NCBI RefSeq assembly: GCF_900187605.1
Contig: NZ_FYEA01000013.1
Location: 124,001 to 188,000, forward strand
Reading direction: 5' to 3'
Length of the DNA: 64,000 bases
DNA from: Pseudomonas sp. Irchel 3H7
GTDB taxonomy: Bacteria > Pseudomonadota > Gammaproteobacteria > Pseudomonadales > Pseudomonadaceae
Positions 9,038 through 17,969 of this stretch are shown here, piece after piece (the first letter of the stretch is position 1; every line of letters begins with the position of its first letter). The notes under the pieces were generated by a model. That model searched no databases, was not told where the DNA came from, and worked only from the letters and a program-made list of their open reading frames with translations. Both the position numbers and the translations under genes were made by a program.

Positions 9038-10117
9038 CTAGGGCGCCGCCGGCAGCAGGAAGCGCGCAATCACCGGCAGATGATCGGAGATGCGCAGCGT
9101 ATCGTCCTGGCGCACCCTCGCTTCCACCCGTTTGATCTTCGGGCTGTAAAACAGATAGTCGACCGTGCGATCCGGGCCATTCAGGCCGGGGTCGTTGGGG
9201 TAGTGGGTCAGCCACTGCGCACGGTCGATGCCGCTGGCTTCGTTGTTGGTCGGGATCATCGGGTACTTGTCCCACAGCAGATGCAGTTCGCTGTCGGCGG
9301 AGTAGGGCGTGCGCTGCTCGGCAGGCAGGCGGCGGAACTGGCCGAGCGGCAGCAGATTGAAATCGCCACCGATCAACCATGGCAGGCCCTGACTTTCGTA
9401 CTTGTCGAGCACTTTGGCCACGGCGCTCACTTGCGCCTGCAACGTGTCATCGGGCTGGCTGGCACGCTCCAGATGGGTATTGAAAACGGTCAGTTGCCCA
9501 CCATCGCTCAGGGGCAGTTTGGTCGCGAGCAGGGCGTCTTTTGGCTGGAATTGACGGCTGATGAAATTGGCCGCAGCAACCGGCAATTGCAGGCGTTCGG
9601 CGTGTTCGATGCGATAGCGGCTCAGGGTTGCCAGTTGCCGGCCGACGCTGCCGAAAACGTGTCGATCAGGGACGAAATCGGCTTTCCAGTCGAATGCGCT
9701 GGCGCTGCACGGGTACAGGTCGGCGACGCGTTCCTGCAACAGTTTTAGCTGGTTCTGATAGTCGCTGGCCTTGGCGCCGTCATCGAGCTCCTGCAACAGC
9801 ACCACATCGGGCTGCTCGTCGCGGATCACCCGCGCCACTTCGTCGAGGCTGAAGGCCATGTCTTCCTGTGTCGGCGCTTCATCGTTGCCCTGGGCCAGAT
9901 CATTCCAGAACACGTAACGCTTGCCGGCCAGATACTGCACGTTCCAGGTCATGACTTTCAGCGCTTGGCCCGGCACCAGCGTCGGTGGCGTTCCCGTGCA
10001 ACTGACTGGCAGGGTTTCGCGGGCGTCCGGGCGCCAGGTCAGGCTGAAGATCAGCGCGCCAATCAGCACAAGGGCGAGCACAGAAAGAAACAGGGTGTAG
10101 CGCAGTAGACGGGTCAT
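9038..10117 (-). CDS. Endonuclease/exonuclease/phosphatase family protein, membrane-anchored
   Basis: About 359 residues. One N-terminal hydrophobic helix (LLRYTLFLSVLALVLIGAL) should anchor it or act as an uncleaved signal, putting the catalytic domain in the periplasm. The catalytic domain shows the metal-dependent phosphohydrolase marks: TWNVQYLAG, LLQELDDG, FNTHLE, GGDFNLLP, and the final DHLPVIARF (SDHxP motif). Family members cleave phosphodiesters in DNA, phospholipids or small molecules, so the substrate is open. ATG 10117 is chosen because it begins the hydrophobic helix; upstream in-frame codons add nothing recognisable. Confidence 0.82.
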   Translation of the reverse strand: MTRLLRYTLFLSVLALVLIGALIFSLTWRPDARETLPVSCTGTPPTLVPGQALKVMTWNVQYLAGKRYVFWNDLAQGNDEAPTQEDMAFSLDEVARVIRDEQPDVVLLQELDDGAKASDYQNQLKLLQERVADLYPCSASAFDWKADFVPDRHVFGSVGRQLATLSRYRIEHAERLQLPVAAANFISRQFQPKDALLATKLPLSDGGQLTVFNTHLERASQPDDTLQAQVSAVAKVLDKYESQGLPWLIGGDFNLLPLGQFRRLPAEQRTPYSADSELHLLWDKYPMIPTNNEASGIDRAQWLTHYPNDPGLNGPDRTVDYLFYSPKIKRVEARVRQDDTLRISDHLPVIARFLLPAAP

Positions 10118-10191
10118 GGCTCGGCTTATAGCGTTACAGAAAGTGGCCCGAGCATACCTGACGGCCGTCTCGAAGCCCAAGCGCAGTGCTG

Positions 10192-10866
10192 TCAGACCAC
10201 TCTGTCGCGTTTGTCAGGCAATTCGCTGATCAGCATGAACAGGCGGAACAACACCACGCTGGTGAACAGTTGCAGGAAGCTGTGAGCACTGTCGATCAGT
10301 ACCGCAATCAGCGGATTCTGCGGCTCGGGGTACACCGCCAATGTCGCGCCTTTGAGCAACCACAGTGGCGTCATCACACAGAGAATGCACAGCAGGATCC
10401 GCCAGAAGTGTCCACGGGTCAGGCGCAGGCTTTCTTTCATCGCCTGCAAAGGCCCCATGCCGCGCAGCACCAACAGGTATTCGCCGAACGCGAGCATGAC
10501 CATCAGCATCAGGCCTGGCAGGAAATACAGCGACAGGCCCAACAGAATCAGCAAGGTATTGAGCGCCGTGAGCAACGCGAAGCGCGGCCACAGAGTGGCG
10601 GCCATTGCCAGCAGGTCACGGTTGCGCGGCGCTTCGCCACGGCTGCGCGCATCGAGGAACAGGATCAGCGCTGCGGTGTACAGCGGATACACCAGCAGAC
10701 CGACGACGATACTGATGGCCGAGATATTTTCCGGCCCGCTGGCGCGATCGACCACTTGTTGTAAAAACGCTTCGAAAATCACCAGCGGCAGGCACAACCG
10801 TACGATGCTGCCCAAATGGCGTTTGAAAAAATACAGAGAGTCGCGCAGCACTTCGAGGGCATTCAT
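10192..10866 (-). CDS. YciC/UPF0259-family inner-membrane protein
   Basis: 224 residues, about six hydrophobic segments, with the start MNALEVLRDSLYFFKRHLG and the RGMGPLQAMKESLRLTRGHFWRI loop found in YciC-type membrane proteins. The family has no well-established biochemical role. It stands 74 bases upstream of the phosphodiesterase-fold gene in the same direction and may be cotranscribed. The divergent neighbour is the DUF2076 gene. Confidence 0.72.
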   Translation of the reverse strand: MNALEVLRDSLYFFKRHLGSIVRLCLPLVIFEAFLQQVVDRASGPENISAISIVVGLLVYPLYTAALILFLDARSRGEAPRNRDLLAMAATLWPRFALLTALNTLLILLGLSLYFLPGLMLMVMLAFGEYLLVLRGMGPLQAMKESLRLTRGHFWRILLCILCVMTPLWLLKGATLAVYPEPQNPLIAVLIDSAHSFLQLFTSVVLFRLFMLISELPDKRDRVV

Positions 10867-11044
10867 CAGTCGGTATCGCAGGTCGAAAACAGTGGCTCAC
10901 TTTAACCGATGATGGCTGGCGCGACACAAACGTAAACATTCGGTAAAGGTCATTGAAACGTTTTGTCACCGTCTCCATTACAGGAGAGCACCTCGGCCAA
11001 CGTGGACGAGGGCAATGTTATCCCCGGCAATCTACGAGGTCGCC

Positions 11045-11803
11045 ATGAACAGCGAAGAGCAAACCCTGATCGATGGACTGTTTTCCCGGCTGCAACAGGC
11101 CGAAACGGAGGCAGCCCCGCGCGATGCCCAGGCTGAGGCGCGGATCAAGGAACACCTGACCCGCCAGCCAGCGGCAGGTTATTTCATGACCCAGGCGATT
11201 CTGGTGCAAGAGGCGGCGCTCAAAAGCCTCGATGAGCAGAACAAGCAACTGACTCAACAGGTCCAGCAGTTGCAGGCTGAACTGCAATCGGCCAAAGCGC
11301 AGAGTGCCGCACCGGCGCCGAGCGGTGGTGGCGGTTTCCTGTCGAGCATTTTTGGTGGCAGCCCGCGTCCGGCGCCGACCCAGAGCGCCGCCCCGGCGTC
11401 CACTGGCGGTTGGCGTGAGCCGGCACCGCAGCAGAACTTCGGTGCTCCTGCGCCACAACAGAACTTCGGCGCAGCGCCGCCTAACTATGCGCAGCAAGCC
11501 GCTCCGGCGGCCGGCAGCAGTTTCCTCGGCGGCGCCCTGAAAACCGCCGCCGGTGTGGCCGGTGGCGTGATGCTGGCGCAGGGCATCAGCAGCCTGTTCC
11601 ATCACAATCAGCAGCCGGAAGAAATCGTTGAAGTGATCAAGGAAGAGCCGGCGCAGGTCGCCGACCAAAGCAGCAATGGCTGGGGCGAAGATCAGCGTGT
11701 GGCCGATAACGGCTTCTCAGGCAATGACCAGGGCGGCTTCACCGACACCGACTACGGCAACGACAATTCCTCGTTCTTTGATGACGACGATTCCTTCGTC
11801 TGA
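11045..11803 (+). CDS. DUF2076 domain-containing protein
   Basis: 252 residues. The N-terminal part MNSEEQTLIDGLFSRLQQAE and the following helical stretch (coiled-coil-like, to about residue 90) match DUF2076. A low-complexity Ala/Pro/Gln-rich linker with two copies of APQQNFGA follows, then a short hydrophobic segment (SSFLGGALKTAAGVAGGVML) and an Asp-rich tail ending in DDDDSFV. Function is unknown for the family. ATG 11045 begins the conserved domain and has GAGG before it. Confidence 0.8.
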   Translation: MNSEEQTLIDGLFSRLQQAETEAAPRDAQAEARIKEHLTRQPAAGYFMTQAILVQEAALKSLDEQNKQLTQQVQQLQAELQSAKAQSAAPAPSGGGGFLSSIFGGSPRPAPTQSAAPASTGGWREPAPQQNFGAPAPQQNFGAAPPNYAQQAAPAAGSSFLGGALKTAAGVAGGVMLAQGISSLFHHNQQPEEIVEVIKEEPAQVADQSSNGWGEDQRVADNGFSGNDQGGFTDTDYGNDNSSFFDDDDSFV

Positions 11804-11815
11804 CTCACCATTCGT

Positions 11816-11838
11816 CCGGAGCCCTTGAGGGCTCCGGG
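11816..11838. terminator. Hairpin after DUF2076 gene, possible terminator
   Basis: CCGGAGCCCT-TG-AGGGCTCCGG is a perfect 10-bp stem starting 13 bases after the stop codon. It lacks a proper T-run (GGCCGATTATT follows), so termination there may be weak or factor-dependent. Confidence 0.5.
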
Positions 11839-11941
11839 CCGATTATTCGCGGAACCCTCCTGATGGCTGGCATACTGAGCGCCTTTTTCGGGCCTGGCGC
11901 CTGATCCCGCTTCGTGCGCTTGCGCGCCCACAGGAACTCCG

Positions 11942-12421
11942 GTGAAAAAAATCGCAGTGTTCGCCGACGTGCAGAACCTCTACTACACCGTGCGTCAGGC
12001 CTATGGTTGTCACTTCAACTACGCCGCATTGTGGGCAGACATCAGCAAGGACGGACAGATCGTCGAGGCCTACGCCTACGCGATCGACCGTGGCGACAGC
12101 AAGCAGCAGCAGTTCCAGCAGATCCTGCGCAACCTCGGCTTCACCGTGAAACTCAAACCTTACATCCAGCGCAGCGACGGCTCGGCCAAGGGCGACTGGG
12201 ACGTGGGCATCACCCTCGACATCATGGACGCCGCCGACCACGTCGACGAAATTGTCCTGGCCTCCGGTGACGGCGATTTCGACATGCTGCTCGAACGCAT
12301 TATCAGCAAACACGGCGTGCAAGCGGTCGCCTACGGCGTGCCCGGCCTGACCGCCAACTCGCTGATCCGCGCCGCCAGCCGTTACGTGCCGATCGAAGGC
12401 GCGCTGCTGCTGAAGAATTGA
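11942..12421 (+). CDS. NYN domain (PIN-like RNase fold) protein
   Basis: 159 residues, GTG start. The NYN/LabA-like fold is seen from the opening IAVFADVQNLYYTV (first acidic residue), KGDWDVGITLDIMD and LASGDGDFDMLLERI, which supply the acidic residues that bind metal in this PIN-like nuclease family, ending with GVPGLTANSLIRAASRYV. Family knowledge points to RNA cleavage, but targets are unknown. It lies 41 bases upstream of a 3'-5' exonuclease gene, so a shared nucleic-acid role is possible. Confidence 0.85.
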   Translation: MKKIAVFADVQNLYYTVRQAYGCHFNYAALWADISKDGQIVEAYAYAIDRGDSKQQQFQQILRNLGFTVKLKPYIQRSDGSAKGDWDVGITLDIMDAADHVDEIVLASGDGDFDMLLERIISKHGVQAVAYGVPGLTANSLIRAASRYVPIEGALLLKN

Positions 12422-12462
12422 ACAGCTACTGAAGAATTGATTTGTACGGAGTTGAACCCGGT

Positions 12463-13068
12463 TTGGAACGCATTGCAGTCATCGACTTTGAAACCACCGG
12501 CCTGTCGCCGAACAGCAGCTGCCGCGCCACGGAAATCGCCGTGGTCATGCTGGAAAACGGCCGCATCGTCGAGCGTTACCAGAGCCTGATGAACGCCGGC
12601 GTACGCGTTCCGGCGTTTATCGAGCAACTGACCGGCATCAGCAACGCCATGCTGCGCACCGCGCCGCCGGCGGAGCGGGTGATGGAAGAGGTCAATGAGT
12701 TTGTCGGCTGCACGCCGCTGGTAGCGCACAACGCATCCTTCGACCAGAAGTTCTGGGACTTTGAACTGGGGCGGATCAAGCGCACGCGGTTGCAGAACTT
12801 TGCCTGTTCGTTGCTGCTGGCCCGGCGTCTGATGCCGGCGGCGCCGAACCACAAGCTCGGTACGCTCACCACGTTTGCGCGTTTGCCGCACACAGGCCAG
12901 GCTCACCGGGCCATGGCCGATGCCGAGATGGCGGCCAATCTGATGGCGCATCTGGCTGATGAGTTGCGGCACAAGCACGGCGTCAGCGAGCTATCGCATG
13001 ACCTGCTGTGCAAGTTGCAGAAAGTCCCCGCCGCCAAAGTCAGCGAGCACCTGCAGCGCTATCGCTGA
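12463..13068 (+). CDS. DEDDh-type 3'-5' exonuclease
   Basis: About 201 residues of the DnaQ-like exonuclease superfamily. Exo I AVIDFETTGL supplies D and E, Exo II LVAHNASFDQKF a D, and Exo III HRAMADAEMAA the H and final D, so the catalytic set is complete. No polymerase or BRCT domain is attached. The TTG at 12463 follows GGAG by 11 bases; another TTG at 12442 in frame is possible and would add seven residues. It follows the NYN-domain gene closely and is probably cotranscribed with it. Confidence 0.82.
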   Translation: MERIAVIDFETTGLSPNSSCRATEIAVVMLENGRIVERYQSLMNAGVRVPAFIEQLTGISNAMLRTAPPAERVMEEVNEFVGCTPLVAHNASFDQKFWDFELGRIKRTRLQNFACSLLLARRLMPAAPNHKLGTLTTFARLPHTGQAHRAMADAEMAANLMAHLADELRHKHGVSELSHDLLCKLQKVPAAKVSEHLQRYR

Positions 13069-13088
13069 TCCCAAGCCCAACACAGACC

Positions 13089-13183
13089 CCCTGTAGGAGT
13101 GAGCCTGCTCGCGATGACGGTGTGTCAGTCAACATTTGTTTCGACTGACGCGCCGCTATCGCGAGCAGGCTCACTCCTACAGG
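13089..13183. repeat. REPIN, GGAGTGAGCCTGCTCGC type
   Basis: Inverted pair of TGTAGGAGTGAGCCTGCTCG cores about 45 bases apart, with the inner arms (GTGTGTCAGTC and GACTGACGCGCC) also partly complementary. It fills the gap between two convergent genes. Confidence 0.85.
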
Positions 13184-13198
13184 GAGGAATCATCATCC

Positions 13199-13654
13199 TC
13201 AGGATTTGCCGTTGCCTTCGATCTGGCTGAGTGGCACGCGCTTTTCGATGGCGCTCGACAGCACAATCGAGGTCTTGCTGAAACCAAACTTCGCCACGCG
13301 ATTGATCAACTCCTCCAGCTCCGTCATCGATCCCACCGCAGCCTTCATCATCACGCACGGATCACCTGTCACTCGAAAGCATTCGGTCAGTTGCGGGATT
13401 TTCACCAGTTCGTCGTAAACCTTCTGACTGCCGTTCTGGTGCAGGCGCAATTCGATCATGCACTGGATCGGCAGGCCGATTTTCGACAGGTCAATTCTCG
13501 CCTCATAGCCGGTGATCACCCCCGATGCCTCAAGCTTGGCCACGCGCTCGGCAACTGCCGGGGCGGAGAGGTTAACTTTGCGCGCCAGATCGGCGTAGGA
13601 CGCACGGCCGTTTTCCAACAGGGCGCTGAGCAGCATGCGGTCGTATTTATCCAA
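13199..13654 (-). CDS. Lrp/AsnC family transcriptional regulator
   Basis: 151 residues. The N-terminal helix-turn-helix is DKYDRMLLSALLENGRASYA then DLARKVNLSAPAVAERV. The C-terminal RAM/ligand domain holds GDPCVMMKA and the G-S-M-T-E-L-E-E-L stretch. Such regulators sense amino acids or related small molecules. It diverges from the EamA-family exporter gene at 13817, which is the obvious candidate target. Confidence 0.92.
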   Translation of the reverse strand: MDKYDRMLLSALLENGRASYADLARKVNLSAPAVAERVAKLEASGVITGYEARIDLSKIGLPIQCMIELRLHQNGSQKVYDELVKIPQLTECFRVTGDPCVMMKAAVGSMTELEELINRVAKFGFSKTSIVLSSAIEKRVPLSQIEGNGKS

Positions 13655-13816
13655 GGCCGGACTCCTGAAAATGCCAGACTTTCGAAATCACGGCTTAAGC
13701 CGTCGATCTCCGTTCTTTCCAAAGTGTACCGGCGCTATAAACAGGTTTTGTAACTTATTTTTAGTCGTGGGCCTTTCTAGAATAATCCATCCCCTGCCCA
13801 GACTTTCGAGCTGCCC

Positions 13817-14752
13817 ATGCCTGCCTTGCGCCGTTTTTCTTTGCCGCTGATCGCCGCGTTTTTTGCGTTGTATGTGATTTGGGGATCGACCTATCTGGTG
13901 ATCCGCATCGGCGTCGAGTACTGGCCACCGCTGATGCTCGGCGGTGTGCGCTTTGTGATCGCGGGTACGTTGATGTATGCCTTTCTGCGCTGGCGCGGGG
14001 CACCGGCGCCGACCTGGGCGCAGTGGAAAGCGGCGGGGATCATCGGGATTTTGCTGTTGAGTTTTGGTAATGGCGCGGTGAGTGTGGCTGAGCACACCGG
14101 TGTGGCCTCCGGCGTGGCGGCGTTGGCGGTGGCAACGGTGCCATTGTTCACCTTGCTCTGTGGATATTTCTGGGGCGCGCGCAATACCCGTCTGGAGTGG
14201 GCCGGGGTGGCGTTGGGGATTATCGGTATCGCCATGCTCAACATGGGTTCCAACCTGCAATCGAGTCCGCTGGGCGCGGCGTTGCTGATTTTCGCAGCGG
14301 CGACCTGGGCGTTCGGTTCGGTATGGAGCAAGCATCTGCCATTGCCGCAGGGGGCGATGGCCAGTGCGGTGGAAATGCTCGTTGGCGGTGTGGTGCTGCT
14401 GATTGGTAGCGCCGTCAGTGGTGAACACCTGCAAGCTGTGCCGCCGATTGAAGGCTGGCTGGCGCTGGCGTACCTGATCTTCTTCGGCTCGATCATCGCC
14501 TTCAACTCTTATATGTACCTGCTCAAGCACGTGCGTCCGGCGGCGGCGACCAGTTATGCCTACGTCAACCCGGCGGTGGCGGTGTTGCTGGGGATCGTGT
14601 TCGTTGGCGAGACCATCGGCATCGAAGAAGCGCTGGCGATGCTGGTGATCATCAGCGCCGTAGTGTTGATTGGCTTGCCACAGTGGCGCCGGCCAGCACA
14701 GCCGCCAGTCGTGGCGCCGACAGCCGTTCCCACAGAAACGCGTACGAATTAG
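13817..14752 (+). CDS. EamA/DMT-family transporter (probable metabolite exporter)
   Basis: 311 residues, ten predicted membrane helices in two EamA repeats. The opening FALYVIWGSTYLVIRIGVE is the repeat-one signature seen in RhtA/YedA-like exporters, and AYVNPAVAVLLGIVFVGETI is the end of repeat two. Pairing with a divergent Lrp regulator is a common arrangement for amino-acid efflux, which is inference here; the substrate cannot be read. Confidence 0.88.
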   Translation: MPALRRFSLPLIAAFFALYVIWGSTYLVIRIGVEYWPPLMLGGVRFVIAGTLMYAFLRWRGAPAPTWAQWKAAGIIGILLLSFGNGAVSVAEHTGVASGVAALAVATVPLFTLLCGYFWGARNTRLEWAGVALGIIGIAMLNMGSNLQSSPLGAALLIFAAATWAFGSVWSKHLPLPQGAMASAVEMLVGGVVLLIGSAVSGEHLQAVPPIEGWLALAYLIFFGSIIAFNSYMYLLKHVRPAAATSYAYVNPAVAVLLGIVFVGETIGIEEALAMLVIISAVVLIGLPQWRRPAQPPVVAPTAVPTETRTN

Positions 14753-14804
14753 GGTAAACTGCGCGGCATTGCATGCCTGCGTCATTTTTTCCTACGGTAC
14801 TTCC

Positions 14805-16142
14805 ATGACTTTCGCCACCCTTGGCCTGATCGAACCCTTGCTGCGCTCCCTCGAGAAGCTCGGCTACCAGACCCCGACGCCGGTTCAGGCGCAAGCCATT
14901 CCGGCCGTGCTGGCCGGTCGTGACCTGATGGCAGCGGCGCAGACCGGCACCGGCAAAACCGCCGGTTTCGCCTTGCCGCTGCTGCAGTTGCTGGCCATGG
15001 AAGGGCCGAAAGTCGCCGCCAATTCGGTGCGCGCGCTGATTCTGGTACCGACTCGCGAGCTGGCCGAACAAGTCCACGAAGCCGTGCGCCAGTACGCCGA
15101 AAACCTGCCGTTGCGCACGTACGCGGTGTACGGCGGCGTCAGCATCAACCCGCAAATGATGAAGCTGCGCGGCGGCGTCGATCTGCTGGTGGCGACGCCG
15201 GGCCGTCTGCTCGACCTGTTCCGCCAGAAGGCGCTGAAATTCAATCAGCTGCAAACCCTGGTGCTCGACGAAGCCGATCGCATGCTCGATCTGGGCTTCT
15301 CCGAAGAACTGTCGAACATCTACCGCGCACTGCCGAAGAAACGTCAGACGCTGCTGTTCTCCGCGACCTTCTCCGATGACATCCGCCTGCTGGCCGGGCA
15401 GATGCTCGACGATCCGCTGACCGTCGAGGTCAGCCCGCGCAACGTGGCTGCCAACACGGTCAAGCAGTGGATCGTGACGGTGGACAAGAAGCGCAAGGCT
15501 GAGCTGTTCGTGCACTTGATGCGCAAGAACAAGTGGAAGCAGGTGCTGGTGTTCGCCAAGACCCGCAACGGTGTGGATGCGCTGGTGGAAAAACTTCAGG
15601 GCCTTGGTGTGAATGCTGACGGTATCCATGGTGATAAACCGCAGGCAACCCGTCAGCGAGCGCTGGATCGTTTCAAGCTCAGTGAAGTGCAGATTCTGGT
15701 TGCGACTGATGTAGCGGCGCGGGGGCTGGATATCGAAGATCTGCCGTTGGTGATCAACTTCGATCTGCCGATCGTGGCTGAGGATTACATTCACCGTATT
15801 GGCCGTACCGGCCGTGCTGGCGCAACCGGTGAGGCGATTTCGCTGGTGTGTGCGGATGAAGTGAACATGTTGTCGGCGATTGAAATGCTGACACGGCAGA
15901 CCTTGAAGCGTCAGAACGAGCCGGATTTCGAACCTGAGCACCGCGTGCCTGACACTGATGCCAGCGGTCAGGTGATCAAGAAGCCGAAAAAACCGAAGAA
16001 GCCGAAAGCTTCGGGTGGTGGTGGCAAGCGCAATCTGGGTAAGTGGGTCGATAGCGGCGAGACGCAGGCGCCGGAGCCTTCGGTCAAGCCTGTGCGCAAG
16101 GTGCCGGTGTTTAACACTGGACCGCGCAAGCGTAAGCCTTAA
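14805..16142 (+). CDS. rhlE: DEAD-box ATP-dependent RNA helicase, RhlE type
   Basis: 445 residues. Q-motif around GYQTPTPVQAQAIPAVL, Walker A AQTGTGKTAGF, PTRELAEQV, DEAD box VLDEADRMLDLGF, SAT motif LFSATFSDDI, and motif VI HRIGRTGRAG. The C-terminus is a Lys/Pro-rich tail (KKPKKPKKPKASGGGGKR), as in RhlE proteins. Unwinds structured RNA, with roles in ribosome assembly and RNA decay. The ATG at 14805 starts the family-typical MTFATLGL; the frame is open upstream but without similarity. Confidence 0.92.
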   Translation: MTFATLGLIEPLLRSLEKLGYQTPTPVQAQAIPAVLAGRDLMAAAQTGTGKTAGFALPLLQLLAMEGPKVAANSVRALILVPTRELAEQVHEAVRQYAENLPLRTYAVYGGVSINPQMMKLRGGVDLLVATPGRLLDLFRQKALKFNQLQTLVLDEADRMLDLGFSEELSNIYRALPKKRQTLLFSATFSDDIRLLAGQMLDDPLTVEVSPRNVAANTVKQWIVTVDKKRKAELFVHLMRKNKWKQVLVFAKTRNGVDALVEKLQGLGVNADGIHGDKPQATRQRALDRFKLSEVQILVATDVAARGLDIEDLPLVINFDLPIVAEDYIHRIGRTGRAGATGEAISLVCADEVNMLSAIEMLTRQTLKRQNEPDFEPEHRVPDTDASGQVIKKPKKPKKPKASGGGGKRNLGKWVDSGETQAPEPSVKPVRKVPVFNTGPRKRKP

Positions 16143-16151
16143 GGTCAAAAG

Positions 16152-16440
16152 CCCCTCACCCTAACCCTCTCCCCAAGGGAGAGGGGACTGATTGGGGGAT
16201 GCTCGCGAAGTACGCCGACTTGATCCTATGGCTGTGAATCCATAATCGACAAAGCTTTCGCCTGACACCTAGGTCGTCTGACCAAATCCATAATCGACTC
16301 GGTGTTTCAGGTCGATGTATGGCGCCAGACACCTCGGTCGGTTGACCAAATCGATAATCGACTCGGTCTTTCAGGTCGATGGATGACGTGAGACACCTCG
16401 GTCGGCCCCCTCTCCCTCTGGGAGAGGGCTGGGGTGAGGG
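16152..16440. repeat. Inverted CCCTCACCC...GAGAGGG repeat flanking an intergenic block
   Basis: 16152-16186 and 16408-16440 are inverted versions of a common proteobacterial intergenic repeat (CCCTCACCCTAACCCTCTCC on the left; GAGAGGGCTGGGGTGAGGG on the right). Each arm is itself a hairpin (CTCCC-AAGG-GAGAG type). Between them lies the short tandem repeat described separately. Right arm ends one base before the stop codon of the convergent flavoprotein gene. Confidence 0.75.
16237..16405. repeat. 64-bp direct tandem repeat, about 2.7 copies
   Basis: Copies begin with AATCCATAATCGAC at 16237, AATCCATAATCGACTCGGTG at 16285 and AATCGATAATCGACTCGGTC at 16349, giving a 64-base period between the second and third. 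The first copy is shortened to 48 bases. Each ends near GACACCTCGGTCG. No open frame runs through it. I do not recognise the repeat. Confidence 0.75.
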
Positions 16441-16441
16441 T

Positions 16442-17689
16442 TCAGGCAGACGCCTCGGACTTGAACCACTGCACAATCCCCAACCCTGCCGCCCGCCCGC
16501 TGGCAAAACACCCCGTCAGCAAATACCCGCCCGTCGGTGCTTCCCAATCCAGCATCTCCCCCGCGCAGAACACCCCCGGCAACGCCTTGAGCATCAAACG
16601 CTCATCCATCGCCTCGAACGTCACGCCACCAGCGCTGCTGATCGCTTCGTCCAGCGGACGGGTTTTCACCAAGGTCAGCGGCAACGCCTTGATCGCCCGG
16701 GCCAATAGCGCCGGATCGGCGAAAGTCGCAGCATCGGTCAGCTCACGCAGCAATGCCGCTTTCACCCCATCAATCCCGACCTGACTGTGCAAATGCTTGG
16801 CCATCGAACGCGAACCGCGAGGCTTGCTCAACGCTGCCTGCAATTTATCCACAGGCCGGCCGGGCAGCAGATCGATGTGAACGGTCGCTGCGCCGTACTG
16901 ATTGATCGCCTCACGAATCGGCGCCGACAGCGCATAAATCAGACTGCCCTCGATCCCTGTAGCGGTGATTACACATTCGCCCAAGCGCGGTACATCATCG
17001 TTCAAACCAATGGCGATATTTTTCAGCGGTGCGCCGGCGAATTTGCTGACCATCAACTCGCTCCAAGCCTGCACCTCGAAGCCACAATTACTTGGCTGCA
17101 ACGGCGCAAGTCCTACACCGCGTTGCTCCAGCGGCAGCATCCAGGCACCGTCGGAACCGAGGCGCGACCAACTGCCGCCGCCGAGGGCGAGCAGGGTGGC
17201 GTCGGGTTTGACGGTGATTTCACCTTCCGGGCTGTCGATGCGCAGCGCGCCGTGTTCATCCCAGCCGAGCCAGCGATGGCGGGTGTGGATAACTACGCCG
17301 CTGTCGCGTAAGCGTTTGAGCCAGGCGCGCAGCAGCGGCGCGGCTTTCATGTCGGTGGGGAATACGCGGCCGGAGCTGCCGACAAAGGTCTCGATGCCAA
17401 GATCATGAATCCATTGGCACAACGCATCAGCGTCGAAACCGCGCAACAACGGCGCGATTTGCGGTGCGCGTTCGGCATAGCGCGAGAGGAACGCCGGGTA
17501 GGCTTCGGAATGGGTGATGTTCATGCCGCCGACACCGGCCAGCAGGAACTTGCGGCCCACCGAGGGCATGCCGTCGTAGAGATCGACGCGGATTCCGGCC
17601 TGGCTCAGCACTTCGGCGGCCATCAGGCCGGCAGGGCCACCGCCGATGATGGCGACGTGAGCGGGGGAGGAGGCGGAAGTCTGGGTCAT
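16442..17689 (-). CDS. HI0933-type NAD(P)/FAD-dependent flavoprotein (TIGR03862-like)
   Basis: About 415 residues. The FAD Rossmann motif HVAIIGGGPAGLMAAEVLSQ lies at the N-terminus; SVGRKFLLAGVGGMNITHS is the typical HI0933 signature, and the C-terminus GVFCAGEMLDWEAPTGGYLL gives the second FAD contact. Biochemical function of the family is not firmly assigned; members are annotated as oxidoreductases. ATG 17689 starts seven residues before the Rossmann strand; longer in-frame starts add only unrelated sequence. Confidence 0.86.
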   Translation of the reverse strand: MTQTSASSPAHVAIIGGGPAGLMAAEVLSQAGIRVDLYDGMPSVGRKFLLAGVGGMNITHSEAYPAFLSRYAERAPQIAPLLRGFDADALCQWIHDLGIETFVGSSGRVFPTDMKAAPLLRAWLKRLRDSGVVIHTRHRWLGWDEHGALRIDSPEGEITVKPDATLLALGGGSWSRLGSDGAWMLPLEQRGVGLAPLQPSNCGFEVQAWSELMVSKFAGAPLKNIAIGLNDDVPRLGECVITATGIEGSLIYALSAPIREAINQYGAATVHIDLLPGRPVDKLQAALSKPRGSRSMAKHLHSQVGIDGVKAALLRELTDAATFADPALLARAIKALPLTLVKTRPLDEAISSAGGVTFEAMDERLMLKALPGVFCAGEMLDWEAPTGGYLLTGCFASGRAAGLGIVQWFKSEASA

Positions 17690-17744
17690 GGCGTGCGCTG
17701 CGGTATGGCGGGATAAGGCGCGCATTCTAACAGCGCAGATCTTT

Positions 17745-17833
17745 TGTAGGAGTGAGCCTGCTCGCGATAGCGGTGTGTCAGCCAAATTAATGTTGAAGGT
17801 GCTGACGCATCGCGAGCAGGCTCACTCCTACAG
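17745..17833. repeat. REPIN, GGAGTGAGCCTGCTCGC type
   Basis: TGTAGGAGTGAGCCTGCTCG and its inverse GAGCAGGCTCACTCCTACAG about 45 bases apart. It lies between two genes that both run leftward, just upstream of the flavoprotein gene and thus possibly inside its leader or promoter region. From 17834 to 17969 I see no gene. Confidence 0.85.
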
Positions 17834-17969
17834 GGATTTGAGGTGGCCTTGAGTTGTTGGTTGAAAAGTGATCAGTGCTCTGTAGGCCCTGTCGGATATG
17901 GCCTGTAGTCCCTTTCACTCAGGTTATCCACAGGCCGTTCCACAGCGATTGTGGGTAACGCAGCACAAC

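Noticed and set aside
13089..13183. REP pairs as CRISPR repeats
   Set aside because: They are inverted pairs with scattered genomic placement, not regularly spaced direct repeats with unique spacers, and no cas genes are present.
14652..16148. Long open frame opposite rhlE
   Set aside because: Same reason; rhlE carries every helicase motif, the opposite frame has none.
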